Source: PALSA-894 sp963828625
GTDB lineage: Bacteria; Pseudomonadota; Alphaproteobacteria; Rhizobiales; Xanthobacteraceae
Direction: 5' to 3'
Length of the DNA stretch: 64,000 nt
Assembly: GCA_963828625.1 (NCBI GenBank)
Contig: CAWHEX010000011.1
Coordinates: 806,001-870,000 of the forward strand
In this document: positions 34,706 to 43,791 of the stretch, one piece after another
How the letters are laid out: each line of letters begins with the position of its first letter
Numbering within the stretch: position 1 is the stretch's first letter
Notes under the pieces: generated by a model
What the model saw: the letters and a program-made list of their open reading frames with translations, nothing else
Database searches by the model: none
Told to the model about the DNA's origin: nothing
Translations under genes and position numbers: made by a program

Positions 34706-35746
34706 CCACCACTCCCCGCCGTCTCGTAACCCCCGAGCGCCGCGAAGAGGACGCGGAGGTCTCGCTGCGTCCGCAGCGGCTCTCCGAATTCATCGGCCAG
34801 CAGCAGGCGCGCGCGAACCTCGCGGTGTTCATCGAGGCCGCGAAGGCGCGCAAGGAAGCGCTCGACCATGTGCTGTTCGTCGGCCCGCCGGGGCTGGGCA
34901 AGACCACGCTGGCGCAGATCGTCTCGCGCGAACTCGGCGTGAATTTCCGCGCGACCTCCGGGCCCGGTCATCGCGAAGGCGGGCGACCTCGCGGCGCTGC
35001 TCACCAACCTTGAAGACCGCGACGTACTGTTCATCGACGAGATCCACCGGCTCAATCCGGCGGTGGAGGAAATCCTTTATCCCGCGATGGAGGATTTTCA
35101 GCTCGACCTGATCATCGGCGAAGGCCCGGCGGCGCGCTCGGTGAAGATCGATCTCGCGCGCTTCACGCTGGTCGGCGCGACGACGCGCGCGGGCCTTCTC
35201 ACCACGCCGCTGCGCGACCGCTTCGGCATTCCGGTGCGGCTCAATTTCTACACCAAGGAAGAGCTCGAACTGATCGTGACGCGCGGCGCGCGCGTGCTTG
35301 GCATTTCGGTCACGGCGGATGGCGCGGACGAAATTGCGCGGCGCGCGCGCGGTACGCCGCGCATCGCGGGCCGCCTGCTCAAGCGCGTGCGCGATTTCGC
35401 GCATGTGGCGGGCGCGACCGCGATCGACCGCAAGGTGGCGGATCAGGCGTTGCTCGCGCTCGAGGTCGACGCGGCCGGCATGGACGCGATGGACCGGCGC
35501 TATCTCACCACCATCGCGCTCAACTACGGCGGCGGCCCTGTCGGGGTCGATACCATCGCGGCTGCGCTCTCCGAGCCGCGCGACGCGATCGAGGAGATCA
35601 TCGAGCCTTTTTTGATTCAGCAGGGCTTCCTGCAACGCACCCCGCGCGGGCGATTGCTCACCGGCCACGCCTTCCGTCACCTCGGGCTCACGGAGCCCGC
35701 GCGCGATATCGGACAATTCGGGCTGTTCACCGAGAACGACGAATGA
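34702..35746 (+). CDS. ruvB: Holliday junction helicase motor RuvB (one frameshift)
   Basis: AAA+ motor of about 347 residues that drives branch migration with RuvA. Walker A VGPPGLGKTTLAQ, Walker B VLFIDEIHRL, arginine-finger region TTRAGLLTTPLRDRFG and the winged-helix end GRLLTGHAFRHLG are seen. An extra c within 34963-34965 breaks the frame after ATSGP; without it the sequence reads VIAKAGDLAALLTNLEDRD. The ATG 34702 is chosen from MTTTPRRLVTPERR, the family start. Its stop overlaps the NUDIX gene (ATGA). Confidence 0.92.
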
Positions 35747-36141
35747 GCGAGCCGATCAAGATCGTTGCCGCGCTCATCCGCGACGCGGCGGGCCGCGTGC
35801 TGCTGGTGCGCAAGCGCGGGACGGCCGCCTTCATGCAGCCGGGCGGCAAGCGCGATGCGGGCGAGAGCGATGTAGTTGCGCTCGCGCGCGAGCTCGACGA
35901 AGAACTGGGTTGCCGCGTGGTGCCCGGCTCGATCGCATCGCTCGGGGTCTTCCAATGCCAAGCCGCGAACGAAACGGACCGTCAGGTGCACGCGGCGGTC
36001 TACGCGGTCGACGTCACTGGCGCGATCGCGGCACGCGCCGAGATCGACGAGATCCTCTGGATCGATCCGGCGTCGCCGCCCGACATTCCGCTCGCGCCGC
36101 TGACGCGCGATCACGTTCTGCCGCTGGCGCGGATCGCGTGA
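35743..36141 (+). CDS. NUDIX hydrolase
   Basis: 132 residues with a complete Nudix box (G KRDAG E SDVVALA RE L DEEL G, about residues 32-54). Hydrolyses a nucleoside diphosphate linked to some other group; substrate unknown. It is squeezed between ruvB and ybgC with ATGA and TGATG overlaps, so it is part of the same unit. Confidence 0.88.
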   Translation: MSEPIKIVAALIRDAAGRVLLVRKRGTAAFMQPGGKRDAGESDVVALARELDEELGCRVVPGSIASLGVFQCQAANETDRQVHAAVYAVDVTGAIAARAEIDEILWIDPASPPDIPLAPLTRDHVLPLARIA

Positions 36142-36596
36142 TGGATCGCTCGCTCGATGGCGCGATTGTCGATGGCCGTCACAGCATGCTGGTGCGCGTG
36201 TTCTACGAGGACACGGATTTCACCGGCATCGTCTATCACGCGAGCTATCTGCGCTTCATGGAGCGCGGGCGCACCAACTACCTGCGTCTGATCGGTGCGG
36301 ATCATCGCGCACTGTTCGAGGCGACCGAGAAGGAAGCGCCGGGCTTCGCGTTCGTTGTGCGCTCGATGGCGATCGACTGGCTCAAGCCCGCGCGCATGGA
36401 CGATGTGCTCGACATCCGGACCGCGCCGGAGGAAGTGAAGGGCGCTTCCATCACGCTGTTGCAGCAATGCTGGCGCGGCGAGGAGCTTCTGGTCGAAGCG
36501 CATGTGCGCGTCGCATTCATCTCGCAGGGTCGCGCGCGGCCGATCCCGAAGCCGCTGCGCATCGCCATGAAGGCCGATCAGGAGAAGCTCGGCTGA
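36141..36596 (+). CDS. ybgC: Tol-Pal-associated acyl-CoA thioesterase YbgC
   Basis: 151-residue hot-dog-fold thioesterase. The active-site stretch RVFYEDTDFTGIVYHASYLR holds the catalytic Asp and His. YbgC enzymes hydrolyse acyl-CoA or acyl-ACP and are linked to phospholipid metabolism at the Tol-Pal complex. In most proteobacteria ybgC is next to tolQ; here 2.7 kb of unrelated genes intervene. The start shares a base with the NUDIX stop. Confidence 0.92.
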   Translation: MDRSLDGAIVDGRHSMLVRVFYEDTDFTGIVYHASYLRFMERGRTNYLRLIGADHRALFEATEKEAPGFAFVVRSMAIDWLKPARMDDVLDIRTAPEEVKGASITLLQQCWRGEELLVEAHVRVAFISQGRARPIPKPLRIAMKADQEKLG

Positions 36597-36616
36597 CGCG
36601 ACCGCCGCGACAGCCC

Positions 36617-37675
36617 TCAGATCCACTCGTCCTGCTCGTCGACTTCGGCCGGATACATCGCGATGTACTGCACCATGCGCGGATGCGTGCCGCGGTTCGG
36701 ACGGCTGCCGTGCGGCAGCGCCTGATTCCAGATAACGAGATCGCCCGCGCGCCCGCCGATCGGTTGCGATCCGAGCGCATGCAGATCCTGACTGCGCGGG
36801 TCGGTACCGGGCGGAAGGCTCGCGCGCCAGGTTTCGACGCGGCGGTGAAAGCCTGGCACCAGCGTGAACGCGCCCTGCTCGGGCGGCGTATCGGTCAGGT
36901 AGAGGATGCCCGCCGCACTGAACGGGATCGGCGTCTTGAGGCTCACGTCCCAGTGCAGGTCGGGGCCGGGGAACGCCCAACCCTCGCGCTCCGGCACGTT
37001 GAAGCCGACGCGATCGGTCGAAACCCAAAGATCGGCCGTGCCCCAGAGTTGCGCGAAAGCTTTGTGAATGCGCGGCGAGCGGCGGTTCGCCTCGAACGCC
37101 GGGTGCTGGAAGTGCTGCACCATGATGCCCTGATTGCGCCGGCGGTACCAGGTTTCGGCATCGTCGGGGCTGGCGCCGAGATGATCCCACAGCGCCTGCG
37201 CGGCCGCCTCGCGGCTCTCCGCCGGAACGGCATCATGCAGCACGACGTAGCCATGCTCGTCCCAGAAGGCGAGGTCGTCCTTCGACAGCACCGGCTCGCT
37301 CGCCTCGACGGCGGCGAGCTCCCGCGCGATCGCGTCGGGATATTCGCTGCCGCCGATCACCGCGTTGATCCGCGCGATCCGCTCGGGCGAAACGCCGCCG
37401 GTCGTCTCCACGATCCAGCGCTCGAATGCCTCGAAGCTCGGCGCACTGCGTCCGAGGTAGCTTGCGGTCTGTTCGAGGCCGAGACCCGTCGCGTGGAGGA
37501 TGAGACGATCGCGATGCCGCTCGCGCCGGCTGGTGGGTGCCGCCCGTCCCTGCTGCGCCAGCATGATGCGCGACCAGTAGCGCTTGAGATGAAAGATGCC
37601 GAGCACGCCGACGTCTGTTTCGGCGGCGAGCGAAAGCGTCACGGGTGTGCTGGCGGTCTGGGCTGCTGTTATCAC
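36617..37675 (-). CDS. Phytanoyl-CoA dioxygenase (PhyH) family protein
   Basis: Fe(II)/2-oxoglutarate-dependent oxygenase of about 352 residues. Iron ligands: H and D in DLHWDVSLKT, and the distal His in NQALPHGSRPNRG, where the following Arg would bind 2-oxoglutarate. Substrate unknown; relatives hydroxylate lipids, amino acids and natural products. The start is uncertain: GTG 37675 has a GGAG upstream, while TTG 37708 adds 11 residues without one. Divergent from the TetR gene, whose operator lies between. It separates ybgC from tolQ. Confidence 0.8.
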   Translation of the reverse strand: MITAAQTASTPVTLSLAAETDVGVLGIFHLKRYWSRIMLAQQGRAAPTSRRERHRDRLILHATGLGLEQTASYLGRSAPSFEAFERWIVETTGGVSPERIARINAVIGGSEYPDAIARELAAVEASEPVLSKDDLAFWDEHGYVVLHDAVPAESREAAAQALWDHLGASPDDAETWYRRRNQGIMVQHFQHPAFEANRRSPRIHKAFAQLWGTADLWVSTDRVGFNVPEREGWAFPGPDLHWDVSLKTPIPFSAAGILYLTDTPPEQGAFTLVPGFHRRVETWRASLPPGTDPRSQDLHALGSQPIGGRAGDLVIWNQALPHGSRPNRGTHPRMVQYIAMYPAEVDEQDEWI

Positions 37676-37757
37676 GTCTGAATGCGCTCCGTGCTGTCCT
37701 GCAATCAAGGCAGCCGGGGAGGGGGCGCGTCAACGCCGCGTGACGCGGGCCGGGGAG

Positions 37758-37780
37758 TCATGTAAATGCCCTTCACATGA
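37758..37780. promoter_or_regulatory. Putative TetR operator overlapping the regulator's start codon
   Basis: Imperfect inverted repeat TCATGTAAAT gcc CTTCACATGA. The left arm ATGTAAAT is identical to the left arm of the perfect palindrome at 38468-38486. It covers the ATG of the TetR gene (37777) and lies in the divergent region with the PhyH gene, suggesting autoregulation. Confidence 0.6.
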
Positions 37781-38418
37781 GTTGGTCGAGAGGCGGCCCG
37801 CGCGGCTATCACCACGGCAATCTGAAGGAAGCGCTCGTGCGTGCGGCGCTGGAACTGATCGCCGAGAAGGGTCCCGCGGGTTTTACGTTTGCCGAAGCGG
37901 CGCGCTGGGCTGGTGTCAGTCCGGCGGCGCCGTACCGGCATTTCCGCGATCGCGACGAATTGCTGGCGGATGTCGCGCGGCGCGGCTTCGAGTTGTTCGC
38001 GACCGCGCTCGAGCGCGCCTGGGATGGCGGCAAGCCCGATCCGTTCGCGGCGTTCGAGCGTCTCGGCAAGGCGTATCTGGCGTTCGCGCGCAGCGAGCCC
38101 GCGTACTACTCGGCGATGTTCGAGGCCGGCGTTCCGCTCGACATCAGCGCGGAATTGACCGCGGCCGGCGATCGCGCGTTCGCGGCGATCCGCTCGGCTT
38201 CGGAGACGCTGATCGCGCAGATGCCAGCGGCGCGACGTCCACCTGCGCTGATGATGGCGCTGCACATCTGGTCGCTGTCGCACGGCATCGCGTCGCTGTT
38301 TGCGCGCGGCGATGCCGGCCGGCGCAAGCTTCCGATGTCGGCCGAGGAACTGCTGGAAGCCGCCGTGCTGGTTTATTTGCGCGGGCTCGGCTTCGAAGGG
38401 GCCCCCACGGTTTCGTGA
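37777..38418 (+). CDS. TetR/AcrR family regulator
   Basis: 213 residues. N-terminal helix-turn-helix domain (ALVRAALELIAEKGPAGFTF, then EAARWAGVSPAAPYRHFRDR) and a C-terminal ligand-binding domain of the WHG type (HIWSLSHGIASLFARGD). Two copies of the half-site ATGTAAAT, one over its own start and one before the DUF2852 gene, point to control of both. Ligand unknown. Confidence 0.88.
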   Translation: MSWSRGGPRGYHHGNLKEALVRAALELIAEKGPAGFTFAEAARWAGVSPAAPYRHFRDRDELLADVARRGFELFATALERAWDGGKPDPFAAFERLGKAYLAFARSEPAYYSAMFEAGVPLDISAELTAAGDRAFAAIRSASETLIAQMPAARRPPALMMALHIWSLSHGIASLFARGDAGRRKLPMSAEELLEAAVLVYLRGLGFEGAPTVS

Positions 38419-38467
38419 ACGGCTGCGGCAGGCCGCCGCTTGACAGGAAGGGCGGCCTTCTCTAATT

Positions 38468-38486
38468 ATGTAAATGTTATTTACAT
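38468..38486. promoter_or_regulatory. Perfect palindromic operator before the DUF2852 gene
   Basis: ATGTAAAT gtt ATTTACAT, 8-bp arms perfectly inverted, 19 bases before the ATG of the DUF2852 gene. Shares its arm with the site at the TetR start codon, so it is probably bound by that regulator. Confidence 0.7.
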
Positions 38487-38505
38487 TCACACCGGCGAGG
38501 CATCC

Positions 38506-38979
38506 ATGTCGACCGCTGAACGCACTTACGACGATCCCCGCGAGCGCTGGCATAGCCACGGCTACGGCCCTTCGTGGCGGATGATGCATCCGGGCTGGAT
38601 CATCCTGATGGTGCTCGGCTTCGTCTTCTGGTGGCCGATCGGTCTCGCGATCCTCGCCTTCATCTTCTGGAGCAGAAATATGGGTTGTTACGGTGGCGAG
38701 CGCTGGCAGCGGAAAATGCAGCGCATGGAAGAGAAAATGGGCCGCATGCGCGATCGCATGCAGGGCTTCGGCGGCGGCTGGCAGGGTCAGCCCTCGACCG
38801 GCAACCACGCCTTTGACGAATACCGCAGCGAAACGCTGCGCCGACTCGAAGACGAGCAGCGCGAGTTCCGCGACTTTCTCGACCGGCTGCGCTTCGCCAA
38901 GGACAAGGCCGAGTTCGATCAGTTCATGGCCGACCGGCGCAATCGTCCCGAGCCGCAGGTTCCGCAGCCGCAAAGCTGA
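38506..38979 (+). CDS. DUF2852 membrane protein
   Basis: 157 residues: an N-terminal soluble part with HSHGYGPSWRMMHPG, a double hydrophobic segment (WIILMVLGFVFWWPIGLAIL, AFIFW), then a basic Met/Arg-rich amphipathic stretch (MQRMEEKMGRMRDRMQGFGG) and a helical C-terminus (DEYRSETLRRLEDEQREF). DUF2852 is widespread in Rhizobiales with unknown role. GAGG lies six bases before the ATG. Presumed target of the adjacent TetR regulator. Confidence 0.85.
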   Translation: MSTAERTYDDPRERWHSHGYGPSWRMMHPGWIILMVLGFVFWWPIGLAILAFIFWSRNMGCYGGERWQRKMQRMEEKMGRMRDRMQGFGGGWQGQPSTGNHAFDEYRSETLRRLEDEQREFRDFLDRLRFAKDKAEFDQFMADRRNRPEPQVPQPQS

Positions 38980-39005
38980 CTCCCCCGCAGCCGCGTCTGC
39001 GTTCC

Positions 39006-39047
39006 GGGCCGCTCACCTCGCAAGCGAGGCGGGCGGCCCGATGTTTT
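39006..39047 (+). terminator. Terminator after the DUF2852 gene
   Basis: Nested stem: GGGCCGC (39006-39012) with GCGGCCC (39033-39039) outside and CCTCG caag CGAGG (39016-39029) inside, followed by a T-run (39043-39047). Confidence 0.75.
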
Positions 39048-39084
39048 TCATGCACGTGCGTGAGTCCGAAACAGTAACAAAGCC

Positions 39085-39107
39085 TTAACCATAATCGGGC
39101 CTGTTAA
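39085..39107 (+). promoter_or_regulatory. TTAACCAT motif plus TTAA half-site before tolQ
   Basis: TTAACCAT (39085-39092) and a second TTAA (39104-39107) within the 260-base leader region of tolQ. TTAACCAT is a motif I recall as associated with CtrA-controlled genes in Caulobacter. The same octamer lies before pal. The rest of 38980-39307 holds a terminator (39006-39047) and an inverted repeat (39155-39193); I see no gene in it. Confidence 0.4.
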
Positions 39108-39154
39108 GCCGGGATAAGACCGGTCAGGTGCCCTAGTTTGGACAGATTTGACGC

Positions 39155-39193
39155 GGAATCCGTGGCCTGCCGATGGTGGACGGCGCGGATTCC
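39155..39193 (+). repeat. Inverted repeat in the tolQ leader
   Basis: GGAATCCG (39155-39162) and CGGATTCC (39186-39193), perfect 8-bp arms separated by 23 bases, about 115 bases before the tolQ ATG. It could form a leader hairpin or be a protein-binding site. Confidence 0.45.
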
Positions 39194-39307
39194 AAACGCT
39201 TTGGGAAGTGATGCGGCGCGCCATCGCCAGCCGCCACATTCCGTTTCATCCGCCGAGTGCGGCGCCTGGCCCGGTCACGCCCGCACTTGGATTGAAAGGA
39301 CGAGCAC

Positions 39308-40126
<819 letters not shown>

Positions 40127-40133
40127 GGGGACA

Positions 40134-40586
40134 ATGGGAGCGGGCGGAGCAAGCACGGGCGTGGCGGTCGGCAAGCGGCGGCATCGCCGCAAGCCGGTGA
40201 TGTCCGAGATCAACGTCACGCCGATGGTGGACGTGATGCTGGTGCTGCTGATCATCTTCATGGTCTCGGCGCCGCTGCTGACCGTCGGCGTCCCGATCGA
40301 CCTGCCGCAGACGCAGGCGAAGTCGCTCGATCAGGACAAGGAGCCGCTCACGGTGACGGTCAACACCAAGGGCGAGGTCTACCTGCAGAATTCCGAGATC
40401 AAGATCGACGAACTGGTGCCGAAGCTTCAGGCGATCACGCAGGCGCGCGGCGGCAACGACGAGCGCATCTACGTGCGTGGCGACAGGAAGGTCGATTACG
40501 GTACAGTGATGCGCGTCATGGGACGGCTCTCGGCGGCCGGCTTCCGCCGCGTCGCGCTGGTCACGGAGGTCGAGCAGGGCACGTGA
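40134..40586 (+). CDS. tolR: TolR (ExbD-family)
   Basis: 150 residues with a basic N-terminal tail (GKRRHRRKP), one span containing VTPMVDVMLVLLIIFMVSAP with the conserved proton-conducting Asp, and a periplasmic domain (IYVRGDRKVDYGTVMRVMG). It starts eight bases after tolQ with GAGGGG before the ATG. The longer upstream frame is inside tolQ and not used. Confidence 0.94.
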   Translation: MGAGGASTGVAVGKRRHRRKPVMSEINVTPMVDVMLVLLIIFMVSAPLLTVGVPIDLPQTQAKSLDQDKEPLTVTVNTKGEVYLQNSEIKIDELVPKLQAITQARGGNDERIYVRGDRKVDYGTVMRVMGRLSAAGFRRVALVTEVEQGT

Positions 40587-40590
40587 ACGC

Positions 40591-41538
40591 ATGAAGGCCG
40601 GATGGACCATATCGGCGGCCATGCACGGAGCGGTGCTCGCGTGGGGCCTTGTCGCGTTCGCCACCAAGCCGCTCTCCGCGCCGCCGCCTGAGTTCATTTC
40701 GACCGACATCATTTCGGCCGCTGACTTCTCGCAGATTACCAACGGCATCAAGACCGCGCCGAAGGCCGAAACGCCGAAGCCGCTGGTCGAGAAGGTCGCC
40801 GAGGCCAAGCCGATCGAGGAGCCGACCGCGAAGGTCGTCGACAAGAAGCCCGAGATCGTTCCGACCGTCGATCAGGTCACGCCACCGAAGCCGCCCGAGC
40901 CCGAGAAGAAGAAGGCCGAGCCGAAGCCGGTGCCGACGCCGCAGCCCAAGCCCGAGCCGAAGCAGGCCTTCGCCAAGGAACCCGAGCCGAAGATCGATCC
41001 GATTGCGGAGGCGCTGAAGAAAGATCAGCAGCAACAGAAGAAGCAGCATCAGGAGCAGAAGAAGGCCGACACGCCGCCGAAGAAGGTCGAGCCGGCCAAG
41101 CCGCAGCCGGCGTTCGACGCGGGCCGCATCGCGGCGCTGCTCGACAAGCGCGCGCCGCAGCGCCAGGCCGCGACCGGCGATACCTTGAGCACCACGCCCT
41201 CGCTCGGCACCGCGACCGGTCGCGCCGCGACGCTGTCGCAGAACGAACTCGACGCGCTGCGCGCGCGGCTGCGCCAATGCTGGAACGTGCCGGTCGGCGT
41301 CGCGGAGGCGCGCGATCTGATCGTGACGGTGCGCATCCAGTTCCGGCAGGACGGAAGCCTGCAGTCCGATCCGCGGCTGATGAACAGCGGAAACCATCCG
41401 GCGTTCCAGGTTGCCGCCGAGAGTGCGTTGCGTGCGGTGCGTTCGTGTGCGCCCTTCTCGTTCCTTCCGGTGGCGAAGTACGAGGCCTGGAAGGACGTCA
41501 TCGTCGATTTCGATCCGCGTGACATGTTCCGCGGCTGA
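40591..41538 (+). CDS. tolA: TolA (TonB C-terminal domain)
   Basis: 315 residues: one N-terminal span (TISAAMHGAVLAWGLVAFA), a Lys/Pro/Glu-rich stretch (about 55-180, PKPVPTPQPKPEPKQ and similar) that crosses the periplasm, and a globular C-terminal domain (LRQCWNVPVGVAEARDLIVT, then SALRAVRSCAPFSFLP) with two Cys likely to form a disulfide. It links TolQR to TolB and Pal. Starts four bases after tolR. Confidence 0.93.
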   Translation: MKAGWTISAAMHGAVLAWGLVAFATKPLSAPPPEFISTDIISAADFSQITNGIKTAPKAETPKPLVEKVAEAKPIEEPTAKVVDKKPEIVPTVDQVTPPKPPEPEKKKAEPKPVPTPQPKPEPKQAFAKEPEPKIDPIAEALKKDQQQQKKQHQEQKKADTPPKKVEPAKPQPAFDAGRIAALLDKRAPQRQAATGDTLSTTPSLGTATGRAATLSQNELDALRARLRQCWNVPVGVAEARDLIVTVRIQFRQDGSLQSDPRLMNSGNHPAFQVAAESALRAVRSCAPFSFLPVAKYEAWKDVIVDFDPRDMFRG

Positions 41539-41570
41539 GAGATCGCAAGCTTGTGGGAACGCCTGATCCA

Positions 41571-42908
41571 ATGACCAACGCTCGCTTCGCCTTTACGCGC
41601 CGGCGCTTGCTCGCGCTCGGCGCGTCCGCATCCGCGAGCGGAATGTTCGCGTGGCCCGCGGCCGCGCAGACGCGCCTCGACGTCACGCAAGGCAACGTGG
41701 CGCCGGTCCCGATCGCGATCCCGGAGTTCGTCGGCGGCACGCCGGGCGATACGGAAGTAGCGCGAGGCATCACCCAAGTCATCACGTCGAACCTGCGCCG
41801 CTCCGGACTGTTCGCGCCGATCGATCCCGCGGCCTACATCGAGAAGGTCGCGAGCTTCGACACGCTGCCGCGCTTTCCCGACTGGAAGGCGATCAACGCG
41901 CAGGCGCTCATCACCGGCCGCGTCACGCGCCAGGGCGACGGACGGCTGAAGGTTGAATTCCGCCTGTGGGACGTCACCTCGGGCCAGCAGCTCACCGGCC
42001 AGCAGTATTTCACCGCGCCCGACAACTGGCGGCGCATCGCACACATCGTTTCGGATTCAGTCTACGAGCGGCTGACCGGCGAGAAGGGTTATTTCGATAC
42101 GCGCATCGTGTTCATCGACGAGACCGGTCCGAAGGAGCGCCGGGTCAAACGCCTGACCATCATGGATCAGGATGGCTGGCGCGACAGCGTGAAGTACCTG
42201 ACGCAAGGCGCGGACCTTGTGCTCACGCCGCGCTTCTCGCCGTCGACGCAAGACATCACCTACATGTCGTACGGGCAGGGAGACCCGCGCGTGTTCCTGC
42301 TCAACATCGAGAACGGGCAACGCGAGATCGTCGGCAATTTCCCCGGCATGACGTTCTCGCCGCGCTTCTCGCCGACCGGCCAGCAGGTGATCATGAGCCT
42401 GCAGCAGGGTCCGAACTCGAACATCTTCGTGATGGACCTGCAGTCGAAGCGCACCACGCGCCTGACCGACACCGCGGCGATCGACACGGCGCCGTCCTAT
42501 TCGCCGGACGGCGGGCGCATCTGTTTTGAGTCAGACCGTGGCGGACGGCCGCAGATCTACGTGATGGGTGCGAACGGCGGTACCGCGCAGCGCATCAGTT
42601 TCGGCGACGGCTCGTACTCGACGCCGGTGTGGTCGCCACGCGGCGATTTCATCGCCTTCACCAAGCAGGGCGGCGGGCAGTTCTCGATCGGCATCATGAA
42701 GCCGGACGGCTCGGGCGAGCGGCTGCTCACTTCCGGTTTCCACAACGAGGGTCCGACCTTCGCGCCGAACGGGCGCGTGGTGATGTTCTTCCGCGATCAG
42801 GCCGCGGGGCCGTCGCTCTACACCATCGACGTCACGGGACGGAACGAGCAGCGCGTGCCGACGCCGGCGTATGCATCCGATCCGGCCTGGTCGCCGCTGC
42901 TGAAATGA
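41571..42908 (+). CDS. tolB: TolB periplasmic beta-propeller
   Basis: 445 residues. The N-terminal domain is followed by a six-bladed propeller with repeated FSPxxQ/SPDG patterns (TPRFSPSTQDITYMSYGQG, PSYSPDGGRICFESDRGG, PTFAPNGRVVMFF). It binds Pal and TolA. The signal peptide has TRRRLLALGASASASG, close to a twin-arginine (Tat) motif, unlike the Sec signal of E. coli TolB. The ATG at 41571 is chosen; a GTG at 41553 would add six residues. Confidence 0.94.
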   Translation: MTNARFAFTRRRLLALGASASASGMFAWPAAAQTRLDVTQGNVAPVPIAIPEFVGGTPGDTEVARGITQVITSNLRRSGLFAPIDPAAYIEKVASFDTLPRFPDWKAINAQALITGRVTRQGDGRLKVEFRLWDVTSGQQLTGQQYFTAPDNWRRIAHIVSDSVYERLTGEKGYFDTRIVFIDETGPKERRVKRLTIMDQDGWRDSVKYLTQGADLVLTPRFSPSTQDITYMSYGQGDPRVFLLNIENGQREIVGNFPGMTFSPRFSPTGQQVIMSLQQGPNSNIFVMDLQSKRTTRLTDTAAIDTAPSYSPDGGRICFESDRGGRPQIYVMGANGGTAQRISFGDGSYSTPVWSPRGDFIAFTKQGGGQFSIGIMKPDGSGERLLTSGFHNEGPTFAPNGRVVMFFRDQAAGPSLYTIDVTGRNEQRVPTPAYASDPAWSPLLK

Positions 42909-42971
42909 GAATTGCGAGGACGGATGCGCAGGGAACTTTCGCTGCCGCCGTTCCGCCGCGTTCACGCTGCA

Positions 42972-42979
42972 TTAACCAT
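42972..42979 (+). promoter_or_regulatory. TTAACCAT motif before pal
   Basis: Exact TTAACCAT, 136 bases before the pal ATG in the 206-base tolB-pal gap. The same octamer precedes tolQ. A TTGACA hexamer (43039-43044) lies further downstream and could be a -35 element for a separate pal promoter. Confidence 0.35.
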
Positions 42980-43114
42980 TCGAGCCGGTTTACGGCCGTT
43001 GGGCGTTTTGAAGCGGTGCGCGCAAGGGTGCGTCAAGGTTGACAGAACGTTCGCTTAACGATCGCCCGTTAGACCAGTGGCATGCCCGATCGTGCGGATA
43101 AGGAGGCACGGGAA

Positions 43115-43615
43115 ATGATCAGTGTGATGCGTCTGATGCGTGGAGCGAAGTTCGCGGCGATGATCGTCGCGGGCCTTTCATTGGCGGCTTGCGCCAACAA
43201 ACCCGACCAGATGGCCGGCGCGAATGCGGGCCTCGCTGGAAATGCTGCCCCCGGCAGCGCGCAGGACTTCGTCGTCAATGTCGGCGACCGCGTGTTCTTC
43301 GAGTCGGATTCCTCCGAGCTCACCCCGCAGTCGACCGCAACGCTGGACCGGCAGGCCCAGTGGCTCGGCCGCTACGATCGCTACGCCTTCACGGTCGAAG
43401 GTCACGCGGACGAGCGCGGCACGCGCGAATACAACATCGCGCTCGGCGCACGGCGCGCCCAGGCGGTTCGCGACTACCTGACCTCGCGCGGCGTGCAGGC
43501 CAATCGCATGCGCACGATCTCCTACGGCAAGGAGCGTCCGGTCGCGGTGTGTAACGACATCTCGTGCTGGTCGCAGAACCGCCGCTCGGTCACGGTGCTC
43601 AACGCGAGCTCCTGA
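43115..43615 (+). CDS. pal: Peptidoglycan-associated lipoprotein Pal
   Basis: 166 residues. Lipoprotein signal peptide with lipobox LAAC; mature protein has the OmpA-type domain (RVFFESDSSELTPQS, FTVEGHADERGTREYN, LGARRAQAVRDYL, RRSVTVL) that binds peptidoglycan. Anchors the outer membrane to the wall. The ATG at 43115 has AGGAGG eight bases upstream; an upstream ATG at 43082 would spoil the signal peptide. A strong terminator follows, so cpoB, usually next, is not in the same transcript here. Confidence 0.95.
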   Translation: MISVMRLMRGAKFAAMIVAGLSLAACANKPDQMAGANAGLAGNAAPGSAQDFVVNVGDRVFFESDSSELTPQSTATLDRQAQWLGRYDRYAFTVEGHADERGTREYNIALGARRAQAVRDYLTSRGVQANRMRTISYGKERPVAVCNDISCWSQNRRSVTVLNASS

Positions 43616-43643
43616 TCGCTCTCAAAGATTTCTGTCTGAGCAG

Positions 43644-43670
43644 CCGGCGCCCCTCTTGGGCGCCGGTTTT
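43644..43670 (+). terminator. Terminator after pal
   Basis: Perfect 9-bp GC stem (43644-43652 with 43658-43666, loop of five) followed by TTTT and more T-rich sequence. Confidence 0.88.
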
Positions 43671-43791
43671 CGTTTGGGCCTGCCGCTACGTCGCGGTGGG
43701 GCGTCGCTGCCGCACATTTGACCTCCGGTCGCCTTGTCATGGAACCGGGAACATTTGATTGTACGGGTCCTCTGGCGGCAGGAGAATCCCG

